Part shown: piece after piece, positions 1-5,100 of the stretch
Position numbering within the stretch: position 1 is the stretch's first letter
Layout: each line of letters begins with the position of its first letter
Origin: a virus
Virus record (IMG/VR): IMGVR_UViG_3300020205_000768
Span: 1 to 27,818 of that record
DNA: 27,818 bases
Direction: 5' to 3' (one strand)
Notes under the pieces: generated by a model
Databases searched by the model: none
What the model saw: the letters and a program-made list of their open reading frames with translations, nothing else
What the model was told of the DNA's origin: nothing
Translations under genes and position numbers: made by a program

Positions 1-486
1 TTAATAATGTGGATTATAAGCATTGTCCCAATCATCCTCTTCTTCATCATCATTGTCCCATTCATCATCATATTCTTCAAAGACATCTACACGCATTATC
101 GTGCATTTACCTTCAAACAGAATAGGTTCATCTGTTTCATCATCCACCTCAATCATGATGTTGAAATCATCATCTTGAATGATGCTATTCATATCCTTGA
201 TTTCAAGGTCTCTAAGACTATCACAATCAGGACCATCATCTATCCAAGCTATTTGATCTTGTTGTGTCAATACAACATCATCATCATCAATGTTTGGATT
301 ACCTATCAGTAGGATGTATGGTTTAACAGGATAACCATTGAGATTCATATATGCCTCAATATCTCTTATTCCTGATATTGAATACACATAAGGCTCACCC
401 TTAGTGTTCTTTTGATAGAATATATATTCATTCTGTTCTTCAGAAGGAACATAATATTGGAATATAAGTTTTGCTTCTATATACAT
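1..486 (-). CDS. Acidic hypothetical protein (161 aa)
   Basis: I do not recognise this protein. It is strongly acidic, and its C-terminal quarter is dominated by Asp and Glu with interspersed Trp and Tyr (EEYDDEWDNDDEEEDDW). The N-terminal part looks like a mixed alpha/beta globular domain. No signal peptide or membrane segment is visible. The reading frame is complete, with the TAA stop at the very edge of the window and ATG at 484-486. It is the last visible member of a leftward cluster and starts 6 nt after the stop of the 101-residue gene, so the two are probably co-transcribed. Acidic tails of this kind occur in DNA mimics and chaperone-like phage proteins, but nothing here proves such a role. 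Confidence 0.8.
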   Translation of the reverse strand: MYIEAKLIFQYYVPSEEQNEYIFYQKNTKGEPYVYSISGIRDIEAYMNLNGYPVKPYILLIGNPNIDDDDVVLTQQDQIAWIDDGPDCDSLRDLEIKDMNSIIQDDDFNIMIEVDDETDEPILFEGKCTIMRVDVFEEYDDEWDNDDEEEDDWDNAYNPHY

Positions 487-492
487 AACTAG

Positions 493-798
493 TTATTTTT
501 CAACGATTTCGTATTTGATTTTCTTAGTATCAAGGATATGACACACCCTATAATAATCCTTATCTGTGTACCATATACTCTCACTAGCAAGTCTATGATA
601 CATAATGGCATAATCCTCTTTCTGAGGGCTTAGGATGCTAATATAGACATCCACGTTAGGAACTGTCCTTTGTGGTATGTCATTAGGAAATGTGAGCATA
701 AACTGCCTTATTTCCATTCCTAGCTCAAATGCTTTCCTTTTAGTCTCATATAAATCTATCAGTGAAAAGTCTTTCTTGGTTTTAAATATGTAAGCCAT
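493..798 (-). CDS. Hypothetical protein (101 aa)
   Basis: Unrecognised small soluble protein rich in Lys, Asp, Glu and Tyr. No membrane segment or cysteine motif is present. The N-terminal part (residues 10-45) is probably helical and the C-terminal half contains short hydrophobic strands. Its ATG lies 3 nt after the stop of the 28-residue membrane micro-protein and its stop lies 6 nt before the start of the 161-residue acidic gene. All three therefore look like one leftward transcript from the promoter at 902-932. Function unknown; coding status rests on length, tight spacing and the absence of any competing frame. Confidence 0.75.
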   Translation of the reverse strand: MAYIFKTKKDFSLIDLYETKRKAFELGMEIRQFMLTFPNDIPQRTVPNVDVYISILSPQKEDYAIMYHRLASESIWYTDKDYYRVCHILDTKKIKYEIVEK

Positions 799-801
799 TG
801 G

Positions 802-888
802 TTATTGCTGTTTTAAGGTTAATACGTAAGACAATGCTATAATCAATATGAAAAATAGCGTGCACATAATTTTTTCTTTGGTAGTCAT
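802..888 (-). CDS. Single-pass membrane micro-protein (28 aa)
   Basis: A 28-residue frame with a short charged N-terminus (MTTKEK), a continuous hydrophobic stretch of about 19 residues (IMCTLFFILIIALSYVLTL) and a polar end (KQQ). That is the layout of a single transmembrane helix. It starts about 14 nt downstream of a consensus Bacteroidota promoter and ends 3 nt before the next ATG, which supports it as a real first cistron. Small one-helix proteins of phages include superinfection-exclusion factors, holin-like proteins and toxins, but the sequence does not distinguish these. No second lysis gene is visible nearby. Confidence 0.6.
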   Translation of the reverse strand: MTTKEKIMCTLFFILIIALSYVLTLKQQ

Positions 889-901
889 GGTTAATTTTTT
901 A

Positions 902-932
902 CAAAGATAATAAAAAGCCTTATGTAATCAAA
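902..932 (-). promoter_or_regulatory. Bacteroidota-type promoter for the 28/101/161-aa genes
   Basis: On the minus strand a TTTG element (929-932) is followed after exactly 19 nt by TATCTTTG (902-909), an exact match to the TAnnTTTG -7 consensus of Bacteroidota housekeeping promoters. The predicted start leaves a leader of only several bases before the ATG at 888. The 19-nt spacer lies largely inside the terminator hairpin at 914-943. Confidence 0.6.
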
Positions 933-943
933 CATAAGGCTTT
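914..943 (-). terminator. Intrinsic terminator, 12-bp perfect stem
   Basis: AAAGCCTTATGT (914-925) pairs perfectly with ACATAAGGCTTT (932-943) around a 6-nt loop. Read leftward it is followed by a T-rich tail (TTTTTATTAT), so it should end the transcript of the 47-residue gene just upstream. It overlaps the spacer of the promoter for the next cistron. Confidence 0.75.
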
Positions 944-952
944 AAATTAGGA

Positions 953-1096
953 CTAATCAATTAGTCCTTCATAATCTGTTTCTTCTTTAAATGTGTCATT
1001 AATGATGTCTTGTTTCTCTCTATGAGAGTCAACAAACTCTATTACGTCCTCTAAACTGAGGACACCCTCAATGATTAAATCTTCTACTCTTAACAT
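953..1096 (-). CDS. Small acidic hypothetical protein (47 aa)
   Basis: A 47-residue acidic frame beginning MLRVEDLIIEGVLSLEDVIE and ending EETDYEGLID. It is predicted to be mostly helical, with no cysteines or membrane segment. It is preceded by an A-rich leader (34 nt after the stop of the 131-residue gene) and followed within 10 nt by the perfect 12-bp terminator at 914-943. That boundary makes a genuine last cistron more likely than a chance frame. Function unknown. Confidence 0.6.
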   Translation of the reverse strand: MLRVEDLIIEGVLSLEDVIEFVDSHREKQDIINDTFKEETDYEGLID

Positions 1097-1130
1097 GGCT
1101 TTCTTGTTTATTTGGTTTTGTAATTAATGA

Positions 1131-1526
1131 CTATTCGTAATGAGATGCATCACCATCCCAATAATCTGCTTCTGTCAATTCATTGATTTCATCTTCTAGA
1201 AAATTCTTTTCTATATTAGATGATGTTCTATCAAATTGTGTGAATCCTGCAGAATCATGTTCTGGTTCATCATCTTTAGGTTCTACAAGAAGCTTAAATC
1301 CAAATGCACACACCATATGATATTCACCATTGATTTCAATGATGTCTCCAATAGATGTGCTTCTGCAAGAGTTATAATGATTCCAAGGAATATCTCCATT
1401 CTGAGACTTCTGATAAGCCATTTCAAGGCTATTAGCTATTACATGACCTGCATAACGCCTTTCTTGCTCAATTGTCTCAGTGAAGCTATTTTTTCCTGTT
1501 GTGTGATAAATACAATAAATGTCCAT
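1131..1526 (-). CDS. Hypothetical protein (131 aa)
   Basis: Unrecognised soluble protein. It begins with a strand-like segment (MDIYCIYHTTGKNSF). A middle part contains WNHYNSCRSTSIGDIIEINGEYHMVCAFGFKLL, that is, a Gly-containing turn followed by two hydrophobic strands, and the C-terminus is acidic (residues 85-131). The central 'SIGDIIEINGEYHMV' pattern looks like a small beta-barrel or single-domain binding fold, but I cannot assign a family. The start is ATG at 1524-1526, 22 nt after the stop of the 45-residue gene. The two plus the downstream 47-residue gene form one likely leftward transcript ending at the 914-943 terminator. Confidence 0.75.
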   Translation of the reverse strand: MDIYCIYHTTGKNSFTETIEQERRYAGHVIANSLEMAYQKSQNGDIPWNHYNSCRSTSIGDIIEINGEYHMVCAFGFKLLVEPKDDEPEHDSAGFTQFDRTSSNIEKNFLEDEINELTEADYWDGDASHYE

Positions 1527-1548
1527 GCTTTCTAGTTTAATTGATTTA

Positions 1549-1686
1549 TTAATTGGTTACTAACTGATGCTTACATTTGGGATAGATGAACAACAGCTTG
1601 TGTAAAGCTGCATCATAATCCTCACTTTCCATATGTACAATAAATGTCCTATTGTCATATGTAATACTAAATTTATATATGTTCAT
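1549..1686 (-). CDS. Small hypothetical protein (45 aa)
   Basis: The frame stays open to about 1752, but its upstream part runs through the terminator hairpin at 1704-1738, which would give an artificial hydrophobic N-terminus. The first ATG after the hairpin (1684-1686) gives a 45-residue protein starting MNIYKFSITYDNRTFIVHME, with 'SEDYDAALHKLLFIYPKC' further on. This looks like a small alpha/beta protein with two N-terminal strands and one helix. It is followed 22 nt later by the 131-residue gene. Function unknown. Confidence 0.55.
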   Translation of the reverse strand: MNIYKFSITYDNRTFIVHMESEDYDAALHKLLFIYPKCKHQLVTN

Positions 1687-1703
1687 AAGAATAGAATAAA
1701 AGA

Positions 1704-1738
1704 ATAATAAAATCCCCCAACATAGAAATGTCAGGGGC
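1704..1738 (-). terminator. Intrinsic terminator with TTCT loop
   Basis: Read leftward, CCCC (1734-1737) and ACAT pair with ATGT and GGGGG (1714-1718) around a TTCT loop, with a small TG/T internal loop. A T-rich tail (ATTTTATTATTC) follows. It lies 33 nt beyond the stop of the 47-residue gene at 1771-1914. A very similar hairpin with compensatory changes occurs at 18974-18997 on the other strand. Confidence 0.7.
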
Positions 1739-1770
1739 AAATCTAAAATCACAAACTATATTAAAAAAGG

Positions 1771-1914
1771 CTAATGTAGACTCTCTATTATAACATCTGT
1801 GAAATTCTCAAACTCATCCCATATGAGTCTTTGTCTGAGTTGATTAAGGTTTAAACTCTCATATTTAACCTTATAACCTAACGTTACATCAAAATAGCTG
1901 TAATTGTATAACAT
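1771..1914 (-). CDS. Small hypothetical protein (47 aa)
   Basis: A 47-residue frame starting MLYNYSYFDVTLGYKVKYES and ending in FTDVIIESLH. The first half is Tyr-rich and strand-like; the second half (residues 21-46) is probably one helix carrying Arg, Gln and Glu. It sits between two terminators (1947-1964 upstream, 1704-1738 downstream), so it is a separate transcription unit or an attenuated cistron. No family recognised. Confidence rests on the clean match of the frame to the terminator-bounded interval. Confidence 0.55.
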   Translation of the reverse strand: MLYNYSYFDVTLGYKVKYESLNLNQLRQRLIWDEFENFTDVIIESLH

Positions 1915-1936
1915 GCATCTAAATTTAAATGGTTTA

Positions 1937-1964
1937 CAAAAGAAATAAGAGCCCGAAGGCTCTT
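1937..1964 (-). terminator. Intrinsic terminator with UUCG tetraloop
   Basis: Read leftward, AAGAGCC (1958-1964) and GGCTCTT (1947-1953) form a 7-bp stem closed by TTCG, the very stable UUCG tetraloop. It is followed by the T-rich tail TATTTCTTTT. The stem overlaps the stop codon of the 51-residue gene. Confidence 0.8.
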
Positions 1965-2118
1965 AAAATATTTGAAGACTATCCCATCTATATATAATAT
2001 CTCTAAGAGAGAATCTAATATATCCATTAGGAGATGTAAATGTCTTAATAAGCTTATCATGATGTTGTTCAACATATCCATTGTCTAATAGATATGTAAT
2101 CTTTTTTGATAATGTCAT
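1963..2118 (-). CDS. Small hypothetical protein (51 aa)
   Basis: A 51-residue frame starting MTLSKKITYLLDNGYVEQHH and ending in IIYRWDSLQIF. Residues 4-13 look helical; the segment TFTSPNGYIRFSLRD suggests a beta hairpin. This is the kind of small basic/polar fold seen in phage accessory proteins, but I recognise no family. The stop codon overlaps the UUCG terminator at 1937-1964, strong support for this frame over the competing 65-residue frame in the same interval. An AT-rich tract upstream (about 2160-2215) may contain its promoter, but I see no exact TAnnTTTG box. Confidence 0.6.
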   Translation of the reverse strand: MTLSKKITYLLDNGYVEQHHDKLIKTFTSPNGYIRFSLRDIIYRWDSLQIF

Positions 2119-2227
2119 AATACATTGATTTAATTGGTTTAAGCATCGTTAATAGACCTAAACTTATATATACATAATATATATAAACCAAACATATAAA
2201 TATATGTTTTGCACCAATATAAAGAAA

Positions 2228-2245
2228 GAAAGAGTCCTAAGACTC
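2228..2245 (-). terminator. Probable short intrinsic terminator
   Basis: GAGTC (2232-2236) and GACTC (2241-2245) form a 5-bp stem around CTAA. Read leftward it is followed by TTTCTTTCTTTA. The stem overlaps the stop codon of the 90-residue gene. It is shorter than the other terminators here, so support is moderate. Confidence 0.55.
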
Positions 2246-2509
2246 AATCTTTCTACTTAAACATTCAATACCAGTTTTTAACTGATTATACTTTGATGAA
2301 TAAGTTATTTCTAAACCATAAGGACAATGTTTCATAAGAACATCCAAATGATCTTGATTCAATTTATCACCATATATAGTGATGTCCAATACATCATCTG
2401 TTAACTCACCATATAAGGACAAATGTCCTCCATATTCATTAACAATATCAACTAATGTCTCTCTTATTGCTTTGTCTGCTATTGCACTAACAATTTCTTG
2501 ATTGGTCAT
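2237..2509 (-). CDS. Hypothetical protein (90 aa)
   Basis: Unrecognised soluble protein. The N-terminal 25 residues form a probable helix (MTNQEIVSAIADKAIRETLV). A Gly-containing strand region follows (EYGGHLSLYGELTDDVLDITIYG), then a second helix (LNQDHLDVLMKHC) and a strand (LEITYSS). A beta-alpha-beta layout of this size could be a ferredoxin-like fold, but this is inference from the residue pattern only. It ends at a short terminator and has a 220-nt gap upstream before the 126-residue gene, so it is likely its own unit. Confidence 0.75.
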   Translation of the reverse strand: MTNQEIVSAIADKAIRETLVDIVNEYGGHLSLYGELTDDVLDITIYGDKLNQDHLDVLMKHCPYGLEITYSSKYNQLKTGIECLSRKIES

Positions 2510-2696
2510 AAATGTTCATTTAATGATTAATAATTGCTATATGTATGTTTAATTATTCTCAATATTTCCACTGTCTAGTTATTATACTAACAGGCATGTT
2601 GTGTGATTACATCACCTCTTTAATCATCAATAACTAATTGATTATCAACTGATTATATACGCCCACCCTACGTTGCAATACAACCCACCCTGATAT
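2510..2696. other. Gene-free gap with operator-like inverted repeats
   Basis: No frame of useful length is present on either strand. Two perfect short inverted repeats are visible: GTGAT-TAC-ATCAC at 2603-2615 and TTGATTATCAA at 2638-2648. The second belongs to a near-duplicated AT-rich motif (ACTAATTGATTA, then CAACTGATTATA). On the minus strand the motif GGGTGGG occurs twice within 30 nt (about 2660-2692). These may be regulator sites controlling the 90-residue gene, but no promoter core is evident. Confidence 0.3.
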
Positions 2697-2723
2697 ATGA
2701 AAAAAGGGGGAATTTCACCCCCC
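2697..2723 (-). terminator. Strong intrinsic terminator
   Basis: Read leftward, GGGGG (complement of 2718-2722) and CCCCC (complement of 2706-2710) form a GC-only stem around a 7-nt loop. A run of six T residues (2700-2705) follows. It lies a few bases beyond the stop of the 126-residue gene. Confidence 0.85.
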
Positions 2724-2729
2724 TATAAT

Positions 2730-3110
2730 CTAAGCAATCAACTTCTCGTAGTTAATTGGCTTTGCAACGTAAGCCTTAGCAACAATCTTCTTAACCGCAA
2801 CCCATCCTTCGTTAGGTATTCCCACAAAGAAGCCTTTCTCTCCGTGGAAAACAGGGAAGTTAACAATGTGTTCCATTGTAATCTCACCACTACGTACTCT
2901 TGGTGTTATGTCCAATGAACAGATTACGTTAAATGTCTTTGTACGGTCTGCAGGATCTGTCATCAGGATGGTTGCTCTTTCCGCTCCATTCTTGCTTTTG
3001 CGAAGCAAAAGTGCTTCGTACGCACCAAACAATTCCTTAAAATTTCCAATCGATGCCTTTCCTGTGGTTTCTGATGTTCTCCACTGAATTAATTCGTTAA
3101 TGTCTTGCAT
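2730..3110 (-). CDS. Hypothetical protein, probably well expressed (126 aa)
   Basis: I do not recognise the family. The protein is soluble and slightly basic. It starts with a helical part (MQDINELIQWRTSETTGKAS), a second helix rich in Leu, Lys and Arg (FKELFGAYEALLLRKSKNG), a strand (RATILMTD), then several strands around 'FNVICSLDITPRVRSGEI' and 'GFFVGIPNEGWVAVKKI'. Base composition is more GC-rich than in the neighbouring small genes. It is flanked by a GC-rich 5' hairpin and a very strong terminator, which suggests high or tightly controlled expression. A small nucleic-acid-binding protein would fit the size, but there is no diagnostic motif. Confidence 0.8.
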   Translation of the reverse strand: MQDINELIQWRTSETTGKASIGNFKELFGAYEALLLRKSKNGAERATILMTDPADRTKTFNVICSLDITPRVRSGEITMEHIVNFPVFHGEKGFFVGIPNEGWVAVKKIVAKAYVAKPINYEKLIA

Positions 3111-3125
3111 ATTGTTGTTTTTATG

Positions 3126-3146
3126 GGGGGACCAACCCGATCCCCC
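3126..3146 (-). promoter_or_regulatory. GC-rich hairpin at the 5' end of the 126-aa transcript
   Basis: In the leftward transcript GGGGGATC pairs with GGTCCCCC (one G-U pair) around a 5-nt loop, giving an 8-bp stem. It lies immediately after the -7 box and about 15 nt before the ATG. The stem would occupy the extreme 5' end of the mRNA, where hairpins often protect against decay or control translation. Confidence 0.5.
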
Positions 3147-3153
3147 AAATGTA
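3146..3153 (-). promoter_or_regulatory. Promoter -7 box for the 126-aa gene
   Basis: TACATTTG on the minus strand exactly matches the Bacteroidota TAnnTTTG -7 consensus and lies about 36 nt upstream of the ATG. No TTTG is found 19-21 nt further upstream (one occurs after only 10 nt), so the -33 element is missing or non-canonical. Confidence 0.45.
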
Positions 3154-3229
3154 GGTGGGGTAGCAAATTGGTAGTAACCTCCTCTCTCATCTATAAGGAA
3201 GGGGGGGGCTATTTAGAAAAAAAATTATT

Positions 3230-3262
3230 TTTGGTGGGTATTACTAAATACCCTTACCTTTG
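3230..3262 (+). promoter_or_regulatory. Bacteroidota-type promoter for the rightward module
   Basis: TTTG (3230-3233) is followed after 21 nt by TACCTTTG (3255-3262), an exact TAnnTTTG box. The spacer contains a 7-bp hairpin (GGGTATT / AATACCC, loop ACTA). It lies about 50 nt before the 82-residue gene and diverges from the leftward promoter at 3146-3153. Confidence 0.55.
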
Positions 3263-3313
3263 AAGGGTGGAGGGTGGGAATGGAATTTATGAACACAGCT
3301 TAATATAACATAT

Positions 3314-3562
3314 ATGATTGTAGTTTATTGTTTATTGTTTCTTCTTATATTGTCTATTGTATGTGGACTTATTGGTTCTTTGGAAATCACATTTGCTTTT
3401 GAGGTTAATACGTTAAATTCTCCTTTCTATAAGATAGGTGTGTTCTCAGAGAGGTATACATTGTCTGATGGTTCCACAGAAGACGAAATTGTTATAGGGT
3501 TATTTTTTGTTAATATATCAATAGTATTTTGGAAAAATGCTAACATAGAAGAAGATTTGTAG
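3314..3562 (+). CDS. Membrane-anchored hypothetical protein (82 aa)
   Basis: The N-terminus is a hydrophobic segment (residues 2-22, VVYCLLFLLILSIVCGLIGS) with almost no preceding charged residues, consistent with a signal anchor. The remaining 60 residues are polar with aromatic positions (FYKIGVFSERYTLSDGST) and a second hydrophobic patch (IVIGLFFVNISIVFW), which could be a second membrane strand or helix. It is the first gene of the rightward set, about 50 nt downstream of the promoter at 3230-3262. A role in host envelope modification or superinfection exclusion is possible but not shown. Confidence 0.7.
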   Translation: MIVVYCLLFLLILSIVCGLIGSLEITFAFEVNTLNSPFYKIGVFSERYTLSDGSTEDEIVIGLFFVNISIVFWKNANIEEDL

Positions 3563-3593
3563 GCATAATATAGCATTCAGGATTTTAGAGCTA

Positions 3594-3624
3594 TTTGTCA
3601 ATAAGTGAGATGTTTGTATATTTG
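3594..3624 (+). promoter_or_regulatory. Consensus Bacteroidota promoter, near-leaderless
   Basis: TTTG (3594-3597), a 19-nt spacer, then TATATTTG (3617-3624): both boxes and the spacing match the consensus exactly. The ATG of the winged-helix gene begins at 3637, so the leader would be only about 6 nt. It should drive the compact operon from the winged-helix gene towards the terminase. Confidence 0.65.
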
Positions 3625-3636
3625 TATTAATTATAT

Positions 3637-3999
3637 ATGGAAACCAATAGAAAGATAATAGGTCAGAGGATTAAACGTTCATTACCAGATAGCTATGTTC
3701 TTGCTGAGAAGTATTATTCATTTGTCTCTATTGTTAATGATTTGAATTTGACAGAGAGAGAAGTTCAATTAGTTGCCTTTACAGCTATTAAGGGAAACAT
3801 TAGTTATGCTAACAATAGACAAGAGTTTTGTGCTAAGTATAAGAGTTCAGAAGCTACGATATATAATATAATAAGCAAGCTGAAGAAGATAGGTGTCTTA
3901 GTTAAGGATGGTAATAAGGTGAAGGTCAATCCTGTTCTGTCATTGGATTTTGATAACAATCTCTCCTTAGAGATTAAATTGATTCATGATGGAGATTGA
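3637..3999 (+). CDS. Winged-helix DNA-binding protein (120 aa)
   Basis: Residues 40-105 have the layout of a winged helix: helix 'TEREVQLVAFTAIKG', then 'NRQEFCAKYKS', a recognition-type helix 'EATIYNIISKLKKIGVL' and a two-stranded wing 'LVKDGNKVKVNPVL'. This resembles MarR-like or phage replication/regulator domains, though the exact family is uncertain. The basic N-terminus (GQRIKRSL) may add DNA contacts. It is the first gene after a perfect promoter, and its end overlaps the IHF-like gene by 14 nt, implying translational coupling. It may regulate the late operon or take part in DNA packaging. I am fairly confident of the fold, not of the role. Confidence 0.75.
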   Translation: METNRKIIGQRIKRSLPDSYVLAEKYYSFVSIVNDLNLTEREVQLVAFTAIKGNISYANNRQEFCAKYKSSEATIYNIISKLKKIGVLVKDGNKVKVNPVLSLDFDNNLSLEIKLIHDGD

Positions 4000-4411
4000 T
4001 AATAAGCCTATTAGTATGTCTATGAAGGATTATTTGATTAGGGTGCAGTCAGTCAAGGCTATGATGAGTGAGAAGGTTATTGAAGCTGTGGTTAATCATC
4101 AGTTCCAATCTGCAAGCTTAGCTATGAGAACAAACAATAGCATAGAGCTCTCTGGGTTTGGGAAGTTTTATTTCAATACGAAGAAGGCTATTAAACGCTT
4201 AACCTCCCTAGAAAGGAAAAGAGATGATTTACAGAACATAGTGGATTCTCCAGAAACAAAAGAAGCTAAGCTCACCAAAGCACATACATATTTAAAGAAT
4301 GTCCTATTGGACATTGAATATATTAAATCAAAAACCAATGAGCCTGTTACAGATTTACGAGGGATGGAAGAACAAGTTAGTTCCATCGAAGCTTCTGAAG
4401 GAACAGATTAA
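3986..4411 (+). CDS. IHF/HU-like DNA-bending protein (141 aa)
   Basis: The core resembles an HU/IHF subunit. An N-terminal helical region (residues 14-47) is followed by 'SIELSGFGKFYF' (52-63), which matches the family signature around the conserved Gly-Phe-Gly, and then a basic stretch 'NTKKAIKRL' where the DNA-binding arm begins. The C-terminal half (70-141) is a charged helical extension not found in standard HU (about 90 aa). IHF-like genes near the packaging genes are a known feature of crAss-like phages. Two adjacent ATGs (3986, 3989) could start it; both overlap the winged-helix gene. It probably bends genome DNA during packaging or transcription. Confidence 0.75.
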   Translation: MMEIDNKPISMSMKDYLIRVQSVKAMMSEKVIEAVVNHQFQSASLAMRTNNSIELSGFGKFYFNTKKAIKRLTSLERKRDDLQNIVDSPETKEAKLTKAHTYLKNVLLDIEYIKSKTNEPVTDLRGMEEQVSSIEASEGTD

Positions 4412-4646
4412 AGAAGTTAGTCAAAAGAGAATGGATGTTTGTAATACGTGTCCATTAAATTCTGAGAATAGAAAACTAATAGATGAGAAGTTTAAGACAA
4501 TTAGACCAGATGTCCATTGCACAAGCTGTGGATGTACATTGTCTGCTAAAACAGCTTGTCTTTCTTGCAGCTGCCCTAAGAAGTTTTGGATGGAAGTTCT
4601 TTCTGAAGAACAAGAGAATGATATAAATGAAGACAATGAAGAATAA
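4338..4646 (+). CDS. Cysteine-rich zinc-ribbon-like protein (102 aa)
   Basis: Eight cysteines are arranged as C35-x2-C38, C61-x2-C64-x-C66 and C74-x2-C77-x-C79, which should bind zinc. An N-terminal helix (LLQIYEGWKNKLVPSKLLKE) precedes them and the C-terminus is acidic. The frame opens earlier (4299), but the ATG at 4338 gives the start I recall for similar proteins of crAss-like phages, upstream of the terminase. It overlaps the IHF-like gene by 74 nt, an unusually long overlap. The role is unknown; a structural zinc module binding DNA or a virion protein would fit. Fold confidence is good, function low. Confidence 0.75.
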   Translation: MSLLQIYEGWKNKLVPSKLLKEQIKEVSQKRMDVCNTCPLNSENRKLIDEKFKTIRPDVHCTSCGCTLSAKTACLSCSCPKKFWMEVLSEEQENDINEDNEE

Positions 4647-4908
4647 TAACGTTAAGATTAGAAAGGTTCCTGTGGAAGCGTTTTTAAACCTTCTTGCAGA
4701 TTTGTTTGATCAGGGAGTGGATTATATAGACATTGTTGGAATCCTTGATGATAATCAAGATTCTATAGGAATTGCGTTTTCAAGGGAATATATGTCTGAG
4801 GATATGCAGGAGAATTTTGATGACATTACACCTATAACTGTCAACAAGACATCAGACACAATAAAGATTAATTTATCAAATAACGAAGATTTAAACCAAA
4901 TTATATGA
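4627..4908 (+). CDS. Conserved-looking hypothetical protein (93 aa)
   Basis: The N-terminal part reads 'VKIRKVPVEAFLNLLADLFDQGVDYIDIVGILDDNQDSIGIAFSREY', a helix flanked by strands, typical of a small alpha/beta domain. The C-terminal third is polar and Asn-rich. I have an impression of similar short proteins before the terminase of other crAss-like phages but cannot name a function. The start may be 4627 or the in-frame ATG at 4636; both overlap the zinc-ribbon gene. Its last codons overlap the next gene start (4905). Confidence 0.75.
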   Translation: MKTMKNNNVKIRKVPVEAFLNLLADLFDQGVDYIDIVGILDDNQDSIGIAFSREYMSEDMQENFDDITPITVNKTSDTIKINLSNNEDLNQII

Positions 4909-5090
4909 ATTACAATGTATTACAAGAAGCGTTCTTGATTATGGAAAGACTGGGTGCTCTATGTGCTACAGGTGGAATTACAGAAGAAACACAAAAGATT
5001 GCTAATCAGCACATTCAAACAATTTTAACATCTGTTATACAACAAAACGTATCAGAGCTTGGAGCTAAGGGAGCAGGACTTGTGCTGTAA
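4905..5090 (+). CDS. Small helical hypothetical protein (61 aa)
   Basis: Almost entirely predicted helix: 'NVLQEAFLIMERLGALC', a Gly-containing turn 'ATGGITEE', then 'TQKIANQHIQTILTSVIQQN', ending in a Gly/Ala-rich tail. A two-helix hairpin is likely. It overlaps the preceding gene by 4 nt (ATGA) and is followed 10 nt later by the 90-residue gene, so it is firmly in the operon. No recognised domain. Confidence 0.7.
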   Translation: MNYNVLQEAFLIMERLGALCATGGITEETQKIANQHIQTILTSVIQQNVSELGAKGAGLVL

Positions 5091-5100
5091 ATTTTAAGAA

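Noticed and set aside
1884-2081. 65-residue minus-strand frame rich in Leu and Ile
   Set aside because: It overlaps two better-supported small genes in other frames, whose ends agree with terminators, and it runs through the UUCG hairpin.
2602-2615. CRP-like site (TGTGA ... TCAC)
   Set aside because: The half-site spacing is 5 instead of 6 and Bacteroidota lack a clear equivalent with this consensus; kept only as a generic inverted repeat.
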